A stretch of DNA of 64,000 bases from Paenibacillus sp. FSL H7-0331 (GCF_001956045.1 NZ_MRTH01000010.1:124001-188000), one strand, 5' to 3'; counted from the stretch's first letter, positions 33,666 to 42,766 are shown. Made by a program: numbers and translations. The notes: a model not told the origin generated them from the letters alone.

Positions 33666-33702
33666 TGTAAATCCTCCCAAAATCTGATTTAAGCTTTAAT
33701 CT

Positions 33703-35322
33703 TTAAGCCTTCAATACGCCATCTTTTTCCAAGCTGATTGTAGCCGGAGGCTTAACCTCCGCTTCAGCAGGGGCAGGAGCAGCCTTCCGCTTGCTGGTCA
33801 GGAAGAACACAACCGGTATACACAAGAATGCTGGAATCGCAGATATATAGAAGGTATCGGCAATACCTCGAACCAGAGCTTCCTTCTGGATCATCCCTGC
33901 AAGATATACAGCGGCAGTTCCACTCGCAGTGGTCGTATCCACGCCCCATTGATAAATAGCTCCTGTCATTGCTGAGATCACATTGCTCGCTGCCAACGAA
34001 TCGACAGGGACGCTTTCGGAAATATGCTGATAGTGAACGAGTTGACGACTGCTCATGATGGAAGTAAACAAAGCAATACCCATCGATCCTGCTACTTGCC
34101 TCACAACATTGGATAGTGGAGACGCATTGCCGACTTGGCTGGTCGGAATGGACATCATACCCGCAGACGTTAAAGGCATCATCACAAGTCCAATACCAAT
34201 AGCACGTATCGTCAAGACAACATTAAGCCAATGATTTGGCGTATCGGCCGTCAGCATATGAAGCTCCATCGTCGTAAAGCCAAGAGTGGCCAGTCCGACT
34301 ATTCCAACGGGAATGATGCCAAACTTGTCTGTGAGTTTACCGCTGATCGGCATCATAAAGGCCATTGCAATGGACTGAGGCATCATGAGAAGCCCTGTAT
34401 CCATGGCAGACATGGACTGTATATTTTGCAAGTAAAGAGGAGTCAGAAAGGTGCCTCCGAGCATTCCCATCATGACGAGACTACCGGCAATGGTACTCAT
34501 CGTAAATTGCGGGTTTTTAAATATTTTCAGATCCAATAATGGATTCTTACTGCCGAGTTCAACCCAAATCAACAGCAGCAGACTGAAGAAGGATACAAAC
34601 AACAGGCTAACAATAAATAGCGATGTCCAGCCTTCGGACTGTCCTTTGGATAATGCGAGCATCAGGGTTCCAAAAAACAGAATGGAAAGCACTGCGCCAG
34701 CCGTATCGAACTTTATATCCAATTTTCTTGGTGAATCTTTCAGCAAAATTTTGCCCATAATAAAAGCGAACAACCCGATTGGTATGTTAACCAAGAACAA
34801 CCAACGCCAGCTGTAATACTGGATCATATATCCACCAACGGTCGGTCCGAGCGCGGGCGCTACCATTGCAGCAACGCCCCATAATCCGATAGCTGTTCCT
34901 ACTTTTTCACGTGGAAATGTCGTGTAAATGATCGACATGCCGACTGGCATAATAAAACCACCGGCAAGCCCTTGAATGATACGGAACATGATCAGGGTGG
35001 AATCGCTCCAGGCGATTCCACACAGAACGGAACCAATGGTAAAGCCAAGCACCGAGTAAATAAATACATTTTTGTTGCCGAACCGTGCTCCCAGAAAACC
35101 ACTCATTGGAATAACTACAGCTGCAGCCAGCATGTAGCCGGTAATAACCCATTGAACGGTTGGCACATCCGAGCCGAACACGGCAACGAATTTCAGCAGT
35201 GCAACATTCATCAAGCTGCTGTTCAGGACGGACACGAAGGTGCCGAGCACAATGGCAATGAGCCCAAGCCACATGCTGCCGTCACTTTTGGAATCCGCCG
35301 ATAATGTCGAAGCGTCAGCCAT
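33703..35322 (-). CDS. DHA2-family (14-TM) MFS exporter, EmrB-like
   Basis: 539 residues with 14 predicted helices. Marks: LGTFVSVLNSSLMNVALLKF (helix 1), GFLGARFGNKNVFI (motif A), RIIQGLAGGFIMPVGMSIIY and GPTVGGYMIQYYSWRWLFLVN. The C-terminus is a Pro/Ala/Glu-rich tail. It lies 13 bp after the HlyD lipoprotein gene in the MarR-controlled operon, as EmrB goes with EmrA. Substrate unknown. Confidence 0.92.
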   Translation of the reverse strand: MADASTLSADSKSDGSMWLGLIAIVLGTFVSVLNSSLMNVALLKFVAVFGSDVPTVQWVITGYMLAAAVVIPMSGFLGARFGNKNVFIYSVLGFTIGSVLCGIAWSDSTLIMFRIIQGLAGGFIMPVGMSIIYTTFPREKVGTAIGLWGVAAMVAPALGPTVGGYMIQYYSWRWLFLVNIPIGLFAFIMGKILLKDSPRKLDIKFDTAGAVLSILFFGTLMLALSKGQSEGWTSLFIVSLLFVSFFSLLLLIWVELGSKNPLLDLKIFKNPQFTMSTIAGSLVMMGMLGGTFLTPLYLQNIQSMSAMDTGLLMMPQSIAMAFMMPISGKLTDKFGIIPVGIVGLATLGFTTMELHMLTADTPNHWLNVVLTIRAIGIGLVMMPLTSAGMMSIPTSQVGNASPLSNVVRQVAGSMGIALFTSIMSSRQLVHYQHISESVPVDSLAASNVISAMTGAIYQWGVDTTTASGTAAVYLAGMIQKEALVRGIADTFYISAIPAFLCIPVVFFLTSKRKAAPAPAEAEVKPPATISLEKDGVLKA

Positions 35323-35335
35323 AATACTGCACCAC

Positions 35336-36661
35336 CTATTCCACTTTCAATTTAGCGCCGTCAACGATGCTATCGCTGGGAGTCACTGCAATTTGCTGCT
35401 GCGCTTGCAGATTGGCATTCGCTTCTATATAGACCCAATCCTGATTTTTTTCTGTTGTCTTGACTTCGATCTTGTGAGCCGTTCCATTGTCTACCTTGAT
35501 GACATACTCTTTGTCATCCTTCTTGATGATCGACGATTTAGGAGCCTCAAGGCGAGCTTTGGCAGCATCCTTCAGATGCACCTCAGCGACAGTTCCGGCA
35601 AACAGCAGACCATCCTTATTGTCCACAGTAACTTTAACCGGGAACGTATTGCTGTTGGCATTGGAAACCGGACTTACAAAGGAAATCGTACCCGGGAATG
35701 CTTTATCCGGTATATTAGCCGCCTTCACGTCAACCGCAGTTCCTGCTTTGATGGAGCCAATTTGTGTGTCTGTTACACTTAGCTCTACCTGAACCTGATT
35801 CATATCCACAACGGAGAACAATGCAACACCCGGCTGCGCCATTTCGCCAGGCTGTATGCTGCGCTTGATGACAATGCCATCCGTTGGTGACGTAATGGTT
35901 GCATTGTTGACAGAATTACTCGCTAACTGAACAGCAGCGTTCAAACGATCCAGATCCGCTTGCAGTGCCATTATCGTGTTGCTTGTGGCTCCCGCCTGTG
36001 TCAGCTCAAGCTTCGCTCTCGCAGCATCGACCTGTGCAGCCGCGGCCTGACTTGCGGCCTGAGCCTGCTCATAACCAGTTCTGGCCTTCTCGTACTCCAG
36101 CTTTCCGCGATCGACGTCCTCTTTCGTTACGGCTGAAGAGCTGTCAAACTGATTGCGAAGCCTGTTGTACGTGTTCGTTGCCAGTTCAAAGCCTGCTTTG
36201 GCCTGCTCGACTGCTGCGACGGTCTGCCCTTGGGCCGCTTCAGCCGCGCGGACGGAGCTTTCAGCTGCTTTAATTTCTTGTGATCGTGCACCTGACTGCG
36301 TATCGGCAAGCTTGGCATTGGAAGCCACCACTCCCGATTCTGCCTGCTTCAGCTGCTGAACGAGATCATCGGTCTCAAGCTGTACAAGCACATCACCCTT
36401 TTTCACTGCAGCACCTTCATTTACATTAACAGTAGATACTTTTCCTGAGATTTTGCTGACAATTTTCACTTCTTGATCCGGATTAATTTTACCGCTCCAG
36501 CCGGAGTCTGTGAGTTGACCCAGCTTCATTACTTTCACGGGTGCTTCAGCTCCTGCACCATTAGCCTGGCCTCCTGTGACAGAAGAACCACAACCGGACA
36601 ATGCGCTCACCAGTGCAAGCGACAGTACCGCCGGAACCCAAATTTGATGCCTTGTTTTCAT
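35336..36661 (-). CDS. HlyD-type efflux adaptor, lipoprotein
   Basis: 441 residues. Lipoprotein signal with lipobox LSALSGCGSS (Cys24). The biotinyl-lipoyl-like domain is split: KIVSKISGKVSTVNVNEGAAVKKGDVL (about 66-92) and NNATITSPTDGIVIKRSIQPGEMAQPG. Between them a long alpha-hairpin of about 130 Ala/Gln-rich residues. Then the beta-barrel and membrane-proximal domains (VELSVTDTQIGSIKAGTAVDV). In monoderm bacteria such adaptors contact the exporter at the outer face of the membrane. Its partner is the DHA2 exporter 13 bp downstream. Confidence 0.9.
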   Translation of the reverse strand: MKTRHQIWVPAVLSLALVSALSGCGSSVTGGQANGAGAEAPVKVMKLGQLTDSGWSGKINPDQEVKIVSKISGKVSTVNVNEGAAVKKGDVLVQLETDDLVQQLKQAESGVVASNAKLADTQSGARSQEIKAAESSVRAAEAAQGQTVAAVEQAKAGFELATNTYNRLRNQFDSSSAVTKEDVDRGKLEYEKARTGYEQAQAASQAAAAQVDAARAKLELTQAGATSNTIMALQADLDRLNAAVQLASNSVNNATITSPTDGIVIKRSIQPGEMAQPGVALFSVVDMNQVQVELSVTDTQIGSIKAGTAVDVKAANIPDKAFPGTISFVSPVSNANSNTFPVKVTVDNKDGLLFAGTVAEVHLKDAAKARLEAPKSSIIKKDDKEYVIKVDNGTAHKIEVKTTEKNQDWVYIEANANLQAQQQIAVTPSDSIVDGAKLKVE

Positions 36662-36707
36662 CGTTTTGCTCCCCTTTATCAGTTAACCTTAATTATGGTT
36701 GCGTTCA

Positions 36708-37364
36708 TTAATTTTTAACTCTGATCTTGATCACACTGCTAAGTCCCGGCGATAGTTCAAAGCCTTGTTGATTATCAATGGAAATTTTAATAGGAACTCG
36801 CTGCGTCACTTTTGTAAAATTACCACTTGTATTTGACGCAGGCAGCAGTGAAAAGGTAGATGCTGTTGCTTTGCTGATCTCTTGAACCTTTCCTGTCAAG
36901 GTCAAGCCCTTGAAGGTATCCACTGTGATTTCTACCGGTTGACCTACTTGAAGTCTATGAATTTCCGTCTCTTCGATGTTGGCAGACACATAAAGCTGAC
37001 TTTGATCGACGACCATTGCCACCGTTTGGCCTGGAGAAGCAATCTCGCCTGTTTTGATTAATGATTTAATAACAGTTCCCTTAATCGGTGATCTTAACGT
37101 AGCCTGCTCCAAATTACTGATACTCAGGTTATTGCTATCCTGCTGACCGATAATTTGATCTGCCAGTACATGATCTCCTTCGTTCACCTGCATGGAAAGA
37201 ACCTTTCCTGTTACCCGCGGCATCACCTTATAAATATCACCAGCAAGCCTTGCATCCTCAGATGATACAAAGTTTTGACCCTGATACCAGAACATACCAC
37301 CAATACCACCGCCGGCGATCACCAGTACCGTCAAAATAACAATTAACACCGCTTTTCGCTTCAT
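36708..37364 (-). CDS. HlyD/EmrA-type membrane-anchored adaptor (short)
   Basis: 218 residues. ATG 37364 follows GAGGAG. One N-terminal helix (AVLIVILTVLVIAGGGIGGMF), then a split lipoyl domain: YKVMPRVTGKVLSMQVNEGDHVLADQ and ATLRSPIKGTVIKSLIKTGEIASPGQ. The alpha-hairpin is almost absent: only about 10 residues separate the halves, unlike EmrA. Then DTFKGLTLTGKVQEI and VKISIDNQQGF barrel strands. It is the first efflux gene after the marR and its operator, and precedes a second, longer HlyD lipoprotein, so the operon encodes two adaptors for one pump. Confidence 0.88.
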   Translation of the reverse strand: MKRKAVLIVILTVLVIAGGGIGGMFWYQGQNFVSSEDARLAGDIYKVMPRVTGKVLSMQVNEGDHVLADQIIGQQDSNNLSISNLEQATLRSPIKGTVIKSLIKTGEIASPGQTVAMVVDQSQLYVSANIEETEIHRLQVGQPVEITVDTFKGLTLTGKVQEISKATASTFSLLPASNTSGNFTKVTQRVPIKISIDNQQGFELSPGLSSVIKIRVKN

Positions 37365-37413
37365 GTTTCTCCTCAATCCTCTTTCCATCTCTAAAATGTC
37401 TGTATCCATTACA

Positions 37414-37433
37414 TTATTTCGTATACGAAATAA
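37414..37433. promoter_or_regulatory. Perfect 20-bp palindromic operator for the MarR regulator
   Basis: TTATTTCGTATACGAAATAA is a perfect palindrome between the marR stop and the first HlyD gene, so it can control the efflux genes separately. A half-site CACGAAATAA recurs near 37979, upstream of the marR gene, which suggests autoregulation by the same protein. Confidence 0.65.
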
Positions 37434-37451
37434 ATGAACATAAATAAAGGC

Positions 37452-37895
37452 CTAGCTCTTTTCTTCTTCAAGATTGTGCAAAAGATGAGTATACAGCTTA
37501 TCTAAAATTTGTAGCTCCTCGGCAGGTATTCCCTGAAGCATTTTTTTAAAAAGCTCATTCTTTATTTGCTGACTTGCTATGCTGGCTTCAACGCCTTGCG
37601 GACTAATTTCCAGATACACGCTGCGGCGATCGCCTTCATCCCGATATCTTAGAATTAATCCCTTTTCTTCCAGCTTATCGCACAATAACGTAAGTCCTCC
37701 GGGTGTCATACATAATCTCTCAGCGAGGTCGGATACTCTTTGAATACCCTCTTTGCGGAGCATATGCAGCATATTCGCCTGAGGCAAGCTCAAATTCATC
37801 GGACTCGGACTAACTGTGTTCCATTCAGATACAACTTTTTTATGAAGCTGCCGATGCAGACGCTCGATCTTCTCCATATCAAAATAATCAATCAA
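37452..37895 (-). CDS. MarR-family repressor of the efflux operon
   Basis: 147 residues. Winged helix: LSLPQANMLHMLRKEGIQRVSDLAERLCMTPGGLTLLCDKLEEKG with wing LRYRDEGDRRSVYLEISPQG. It lies upstream of HlyD-HlyD-MFS-secreted protein on the same strand; the internal palindrome at 37414 is its probable operator. Typical role: repression relieved by small phenolic or amphipathic compounds. Confidence 0.92.
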   Translation of the reverse strand: MIDYFDMEKIERLHRQLHKKVVSEWNTVSPSPMNLSLPQANMLHMLRKEGIQRVSDLAERLCMTPGGLTLLCDKLEEKGLILRYRDEGDRRSVYLEISPQGVEASIASQQIKNELFKKMLQGIPAEELQILDKLYTHLLHNLEEEKS

Positions 37896-38088
37896 GGACG
37901 TTCACTCCTTTTACTAAACAAAATCATTTCCCCTTTAACATTTACATGTCTTAATCATTATAATAAAAATATTTAGCACACGAAATAATATATCAGAAAA
38001 ACAGATGTTTTTAAAACTCCAAAAATAGCCAATTAATCGCAAATATCGTAAAGGATCACGACTATCATCTGCTTTACTCTTCCGCATG

Positions 38089-38112
38089 AAGCCACACGTT
38101 ATCGTGTGGCTT
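38089..38112. terminator. Hairpin after the DHA2 exporter gene
   Basis: AAGCCACAC-GTTATC-GTGTGGCTT: 9-bp perfect stem and 6-base loop, 14 bp past the exporter stop. No T tract follows on either strand, so the terminator function is uncertain. Confidence 0.5.
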
Positions 38113-38125
38113 GTAATCCGCATTA

Positions 38126-39784
38126 TTACACAGCTTCTTGTGGCTCATTCTTATTGTCAGTGCCTTTACGATCCGACAGCTGTACCTTGCCTACAAACAG
38201 GCTTAGAATGGCACCCAAAATGACGAATACGAGACCAAACATAAACACAGTGTGCAAGGAATCCACCAAGGCTGTTTTTAAAATCGGTACAATCTGAGCG
38301 GTTAACGCCTGCGGCATCTGGCTGAGCGCCTCAGGATTGAGCAGCACCGAATATAGTGATTGCGGGTCCGAACTGATTTTGGCAATCATATCGCTTATCA
38401 ATGTGCTGCCTTGCTGTGGAATTTGCTTCAACACCGGAACGAGATTAACAGTCAGCAGATTACTAGAATGATGGTTCATAATCGCTCCTAGTATGGTCAT
38501 CCCAAATGTACCGCCAATTTGCCGGAAAAATTGACTTGAGGAGGTGACCACGCCAAGCTCTGACTTAGGAAAGCTTTCCTGCAAAGCTAATGTAAGCAGC
38601 GGCATTACCAGCCCCATGCCAAGACCTATAACCATCATAAAGCTGGAGGCCGTCAGCTTCGAGGTTGTCATGCTGAGTGTGGTTAGCAAAATAAATCCGA
38701 CAGCCATAATGACCATCCCAATACCCATCTGCGTTCGTACACCGATCTTCTGAACCATCTGCCCGCCGAGAACACTCGCCGCAATCATCGTGATCATCAT
38801 TGGCGTCATCACGGTACCGGACGCTGCCGGACTAATCCCGACAATTCCCTGCATGAACAACGGTACAAACATGATCGCACCGAACATGCCGACACTCATC
38901 AGAAAGCCGACCCCGTTAATGATCGTGAACGTTTTTTTGCGGAATAACGAGACAGGCAGTATGGCCTCCTTCGCTTTCGATTCGATGACAACAAAGCTAA
39001 CCAAAGAAACGACCGCAAGTACAATCAATCCAATGACCTGCCAGGAAACCCAGGCAAAATTTTTCCCGCCGAACGTTAATGCCAGCAGCAAGCTTACGAC
39101 ACCCACAATCATCGTGGTCATACCGGCAATATCGAATTGAACCTTGTCTTTTCTTTGAAACTTGGGAAGGGCAATTGCAATCAATACAATAGCCAATACG
39201 CCAACAGGTAAATTAATATAAAACACCCAACGCCAGCTGGCAGCATCAACAATCCAGCCGCCGACCTGCGGACCAATAATGGAAGAAAGCCCAAACAAGG
39301 CACCGAATACCCCTTGCCATTTGGCACGCTGTTTGCCTGTAAAAATATCACCTATAATAATCATCGCCATCGGCATCATTATCCCGCCGCCGATGCCCTG
39401 CAAGCCACGGAACAAAATGAGCTCGGTCATATTTTGCGACAATCCGCACAGGGCGGATGCTATGATGAAAATGCTCAAGCCGGTTACATAAACAACTCTG
39501 CGCCCCATCAAATCGGCCAGCTTCCCGGCAATCGGAACAATAACCGTAGACGTCAGCATATAGGCTGTCGTCAACCATGTCATCAAACCAAGTCCACCCA
39601 AATCACCAACAATTCTTGGCATCGCGGTTCCGACAATCGTTCCATCCAATGCACCGAACAGCATGGCGATGATTAATCCCGCAACCAGCAATCCTTTCCG
39701 ATTGTTCGGATCATGGGCTTCCAATGAGGAACCTTGGTCGTAAGCAGACTCCTTTTCCTTAGATGAGCTCATTGCTTTCTCCAT
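38126..39784 (-). CDS. DHA2-family (14-TM) MFS exporter
   Basis: 552 residues, 14 predicted helices. Marks: LFGALDGTIVGTAMPRIVGDL in helix 1, GKLADLMGRRVVYV (motif A), RGLQGIGGGIMMPMAMIII and GPQVGGWIVDAASWRWVFYINLP. The ATG at 39784 is 7 bases after GAGGTG; the GTG three codons upstream lies in that site. The N-terminal 30 residues are polar. Two inverted repeats sit immediately upstream (39811-39847), implying repression. A large extracellular loop of about 70 residues occurs before the last helix. It has no regulator on its own strand and is a single-gene unit. Confidence 0.92.
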   Translation of the reverse strand: MEKAMSSSKEKESAYDQGSSLEAHDPNNRKGLLVAGLIIAMLFGALDGTIVGTAMPRIVGDLGGLGLMTWLTTAYMLTSTVIVPIAGKLADLMGRRVVYVTGLSIFIIASALCGLSQNMTELILFRGLQGIGGGIMMPMAMIIIGDIFTGKQRAKWQGVFGALFGLSSIIGPQVGGWIVDAASWRWVFYINLPVGVLAIVLIAIALPKFQRKDKVQFDIAGMTTMIVGVVSLLLALTFGGKNFAWVSWQVIGLIVLAVVSLVSFVVIESKAKEAILPVSLFRKKTFTIINGVGFLMSVGMFGAIMFVPLFMQGIVGISPAASGTVMTPMMITMIAASVLGGQMVQKIGVRTQMGIGMVIMAVGFILLTTLSMTTSKLTASSFMMVIGLGMGLVMPLLTLALQESFPKSELGVVTSSSQFFRQIGGTFGMTILGAIMNHHSSNLLTVNLVPVLKQIPQQGSTLISDMIAKISSDPQSLYSVLLNPEALSQMPQALTAQIVPILKTALVDSLHTVFMFGLVFVILGAILSLFVGKVQLSDRKGTDNKNEPQEAV

Positions 39785-39810
39785 GCTTTTCACCTCACTA
39801 TCATAGGTTT

Positions 39811-39847
39811 AATATTATACAAGATAATATTTAAATTGTTTAAATAT
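39811..39847. promoter_or_regulatory. Two adjacent inverted repeats in the exporter promoter
   Basis: AATATTAT-ACAAG-ATAATATT (39811-39831) overlaps ATATTTAAA-TTG-TTTAAATAT (39827-39847); both are perfect dyads, 27-63 bp before the start codon. The rest of the 208-bp gap to the DoxX gene shows nothing clear. Confidence 0.5.
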
Positions 39848-39992
39848 ATAATAATGAAAACTCATTCTCTTTGCAAGAGATTTTTTTCATATGTACAACT
39901 CGCCTTCAATATTTGATTGTGAGATGTGCGGAGAATGGTCCTTATGCTGCTAAAAGCTACTTATATATAAGTTACCCAATACAAAAAGCTTT

Positions 39993-40427
39993 CTATCCAG
40001 CTATTAGAACTGCGACCACAAATATAATTTGCAGCAATGAACGAATCCCGAGAGGAGGTGTAGGTTTTCCATTAATGGTCAAGCCCTGACGGGCAGCCTG
40101 AATATTTGCAGGGAACATCGCTATAAGCAGGATGACCAGACAAATCGAGGTCAATTGCGAAATGCCAGGTATCAGAATTCCTGCAGCAGCAGCCAGTTCA
40201 AGCCAACCGGTAATGGTTACGATCCTACCCGGATCAGGAAGCCAGGAGGGAACCATCCGTATCAGATCGGGACGCCTTTTCCCGAAATGGGCTGAAGCTG
40301 TAAGCAGCAGCATGACGGTCACCGCGGCCTGAAGCGATGCATGCCAAGAAATAAAATATGACCAACCAAGCACCCCAAATAATCGAAATGATAATAGCGA
40401 TATAATAAGCGTATATAACGGAGCCAT
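39993..40427 (-). CDS. DoxX-family membrane protein
   Basis: 144 residues, four predicted helices. Features: SWHASLQAAVTVMLLLTASAHFGKRRPDLIRMVPSWLP, GWLELAAAAGILIP and LVILLIAMFPANIQAARQGL, as in DoxX-like/COG4270 proteins. It is the third gene of the TetR-DUF2269-DoxX operon, 24 bp after DUF2269. The family has no settled function; some members take part in redox or sulfur metabolism in the membrane. Confidence 0.85.
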   Translation of the reverse strand: MAPLYTLIISLLSFRLFGVLGWSYFISWHASLQAAVTVMLLLTASAHFGKRRPDLIRMVPSWLPDPGRIVTITGWLELAAAAGILIPGISQLTSICLVILLIAMFPANIQAARQGLTINGKPTPPLGIRSLLQIIFVVAVLIAG

Positions 40428-40451
40428 GTTCCTCCACCTCTCTCTACCTAA

Positions 40452-40913
40452 TTATAGGGTCCTCGTAATCATCAAATATAAAATAACGACCGGCAGTAGC
40501 GTCGACACTATGCCAAAAACAGCCCAATAGCGGGAAGCGCGACGATATCCCTCCGTAACCGCTTTTTGTTCTACGGAGTGAGCACTATGCCGAATCATGC
40601 TGCGCTGAAGCGGTATGAGCACTGCCAGCCACAAGATCCCTGAAATCGCAAACAGTATTAGTGAAACCGTAAGCCAGCTCAAACCTGACATCGGCATTCC
40701 TGAACGAACCGCCATGACTATGCCGGATACCGTAATAAGTGCGATACCTGGCAGCGTAAATACATAATCCGCCAGCATCACATTTTTGACTGCACTATGA
40801 ATCACAACCGGATTATTTTGCAAGTCCGCTCGTATTTTCCAGAACGCTGCCGTCACGATATTTCCGACTAACAGAACAACTCCGATAATATGGATCACTA
40901 ACCAATAGCTCAT
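40452..40913 (-). CDS. DUF2269-family membrane protein
   Basis: 153 residues, four helices: WLVIHIIGVVLLVGNIVTAAFWKIRAD, ADYVFTLPGIALITVSGIVMA, LTVSLILFAISGILWLAVLIPLQ and YWAVFGIVSTLLPVVILYLM. The HIIG...GN pattern and the LP.LQ loop fit DUF2269. I use the ATG at 40913; one seven codons earlier (40934) is possible since the ribosome site GGAGAGG lies between them. It follows the tetR stop closely and precedes the DoxX gene. Confidence 0.8.
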   Translation of the reverse strand: MSYWLVIHIIGVVLLVGNIVTAAFWKIRADLQNNPVVIHSAVKNVMLADYVFTLPGIALITVSGIVMAVRSGMPMSGLSWLTVSLILFAISGILWLAVLIPLQRSMIRHSAHSVEQKAVTEGYRRASRYWAVFGIVSTLLPVVILYLMITRTL

Positions 40914-40936
40914 TTGCACACACAACCTCTCCATTT

Positions 40937-41530
40937 TTATCGCGGCTTTAACGTATCAGACAGAAAGCTGAAATAATCCTGTAAACTGAAAGTAGCAGGA
41001 GCAGAAGTTAAAGAAGAACGGATACGCAAGCCAAGTGAGATTAGCACAAACAATCCTGCTGTTTTGTCCGCATCAACCGTATTCGGAATGACACCATGCT
41101 GCTGACCAGTAATAATCCATTGTTTGGAAAAGCTGAGTGTCTGCTCGTAAAACTCTTCCAGCACTTCCGCAACCTCGGGCTGATCCTCCTTGCCAATCAA
41201 ATATTTCAAAACTTTGTTCGACACATCCGCGGGATCATCCAAATGATGAAGGGTTTCTGTTATTTTCCGTAAAGGCCCCTCAAAATCCTTATCTCCACGC
41301 TCAACCTCTCCCATGAAGCTGCGATTGATCGTCTCATTTCTTTCCTTGAGCACCCATGCATAAATCTCATCTTTGCTTTTTACATAATGAAAAATAGCCC
41401 CTTTGGACAAGCCCGAATGATCCATAATATCTTTCATCGTCAAGGAATCGCAGCCCCTCTCGCGGATCAGCTCCTTGGTCGTGTCAAGCAGCTTTTGCTT
41501 CGTTTGCTGTCTTCGTTCTTCCTGTTTCAA
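40937..41530 (-). CDS. TetR/AcrR-family regulator
   Basis: 197 residues from the TTG at 41530, preceded at 8 bases by GGAGGTG; upstream in-frame codons lack any site. The helix-turn-helix is RRQQTKQKLLDTTKELIRERGCDSLTMKDIMDHSGLSKGAIFHYVKSKDEIY, split over residues 6-56. It is the first gene of a three-gene operon with two small membrane proteins. A palindrome at 41583 is its probable operator. Confidence 0.9.
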   Translation of the reverse strand: MKQEERRQQTKQKLLDTTKELIRERGCDSLTMKDIMDHSGLSKGAIFHYVKSKDEIYAWVLKERNETINRSFMGEVERGDKDFEGPLRKITETLHHLDDPADVSNKVLKYLIGKEDQPEVAEVLEEFYEQTLSFSKQWIITGQQHGVIPNTVDADKTAGLFVLISLGLRIRSSLTSAPATFSLQDYFSFLSDTLKPR

Positions 41531-41582
41531 GAAGTAACACCTCCGTAAAATGATTAGTTTAATAGTTAATTTCATTATACAT

Positions 41583-41595
41583 ACCGACCATCGGT
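41583..41595. promoter_or_regulatory. TetR-type operator
   Basis: ACCGA-CCA-TCGGT, a perfect 5+5 dyad 53 bp before the tetR start; ACCGACnnnnCGGT-type sites are common for this family. It also lies 78 bp before the divergent lacI-type gene. Confidence 0.55.
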
Positions 41596-41672
41596 TTGTA
41601 AATAAAAACAGTTGATATTCGGTTTACAAGTATGCAAAAATTGTATCAAAACCTATTATCGGAGTGAGCATC

Positions 41673-42719
41673 ATGTCTCGAAGCAAAAAGGTTACTATGC
41701 AGGAAATCGCCGATAAAGTAGGCGTATCCAAGTTCGCTGTATCCAAGGCCTTGTCTGGCAAATCAGGTATAAGTGAAGCAACCCGTGAAAAGATACATAG
41801 AGTCGCTGCCGAATACGGTTATAGCAATCAAAAAAACAGCAGCCCTGATCAGCAGCCTTCCACAGATCCTGATTACAAAATAATCGGTATTCTCATCCCC
41901 AACATCAGAAGTCAGAACAAGGAATCGGCCTATTGGGGCAAAATTCTGGAAGGAATTTCAGCCAATTTGGAGAAAAGAGGCATCGGTACGATTATCATCA
42001 CTGATGATTCTCCACAAAATTTTAACCTTGTTATTAAACCTGAAGGATTAAAAGGCGTAATCAGTGTGGGCCTTATTGCTCCCGAAATGCTTCTGGAACT
42101 TAGAAATTTATCGATCCCTTTCGTTCTGGTCGATCATGAGGATGAGTTGCTCGCTTCCGATAGCGTTTTTATGAACAGCTTTGATAGTTTACGAAGGTTA
42201 ACCAATTATTTATTGGATACAGGCCATACCCGCATCCAGTTTGTCGGGGATATTCATTATTCGAGAAGTTTTTTTGACCGATGGTGCGGGTTTAAATCCG
42301 TGATGGATGAGAAAATGAATGATTATTCATACAACAGCAGCCTGCTTAGGATCAAGCCGTCTGTAGATGAAGACAATTACAATCGGCTTACATCCGAGCT
42401 TGTACAGCTCTCAGGGAGCACCTTCCCTACTGCTTTCGTATGTGCCAATGATCAAATTGCCCTACATGTCTTGAATGTGCTGAACGAGCTCGCCATTCAG
42501 GTGCCGGACGATTGCTCTATAACCGGCTTTGATAACAATGAAGACATCATCAAATTGTTCCCTGAATTGACAACCATCATAGCCGAGGAAGCGGCGCTTG
42601 GAGCCAAGGCCGTTGATTTATTGCTGTGGAGAATCGATAACCCTTTGATGCCGTATGAAAAAGTTTTACTGCAAAGTCAATTGATAGTCAGAGACAGCAC
42701 CCGCGCTTTTCAAAAATAA
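41673..42719 (+). CDS. LacI-family regulator
   Basis: 348 residues. Helix-turn-helix and hinge: KKVTMQEIADKVGVSKFAVSKALSGKSGISEATREKI, split over residues 5-40, then a periplasmic-binding-like sugar domain with IIGILIPNIRSQNKESAYWGKILEGI and SITGFDNNEDI. ATG 41673 follows GGAGTGAG. It lies beside the sugar-acid genes (43684-52187), whose expression it probably represses in the absence of the sugar. A LacI-type site is at 42874. Confidence 0.92.
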   Translation: MSRSKKVTMQEIADKVGVSKFAVSKALSGKSGISEATREKIHRVAAEYGYSNQKNSSPDQQPSTDPDYKIIGILIPNIRSQNKESAYWGKILEGISANLEKRGIGTIIITDDSPQNFNLVIKPEGLKGVISVGLIAPEMLLELRNLSIPFVLVDHEDELLASDSVFMNSFDSLRRLTNYLLDTGHTRIQFVGDIHYSRSFFDRWCGFKSVMDEKMNDYSYNSSLLRIKPSVDEDNYNRLTSELVQLSGSTFPTAFVCANDQIALHVLNVLNELAIQVPDDCSITGFDNNEDIIKLFPELTTIIAEEAALGAKAVDLLLWRIDNPLMPYEKVLLQSQLIVRDSTRAFQK

Positions 42720-42734
42720 GGCTTAACATACAGT

Positions 42735-42766
42735 AACCTAACAAATTATTTTGTTAGGTTTTATTT
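42735..42766 (+). terminator. Intrinsic terminator after the lacI-type gene
   Basis: AACCTAACAAA-TTAT-TTTGTTAGGTT with an 11-bp perfect stem and a following T-rich tail. CCTAACAAA also recurs at 42929 before the AraC gene. Confidence 0.75.

Noticed and set aside
38089..38112. Hairpin as riboswitch or attenuator
   Set aside because: It lies after a stop codon and has only a simple 9-bp stem.
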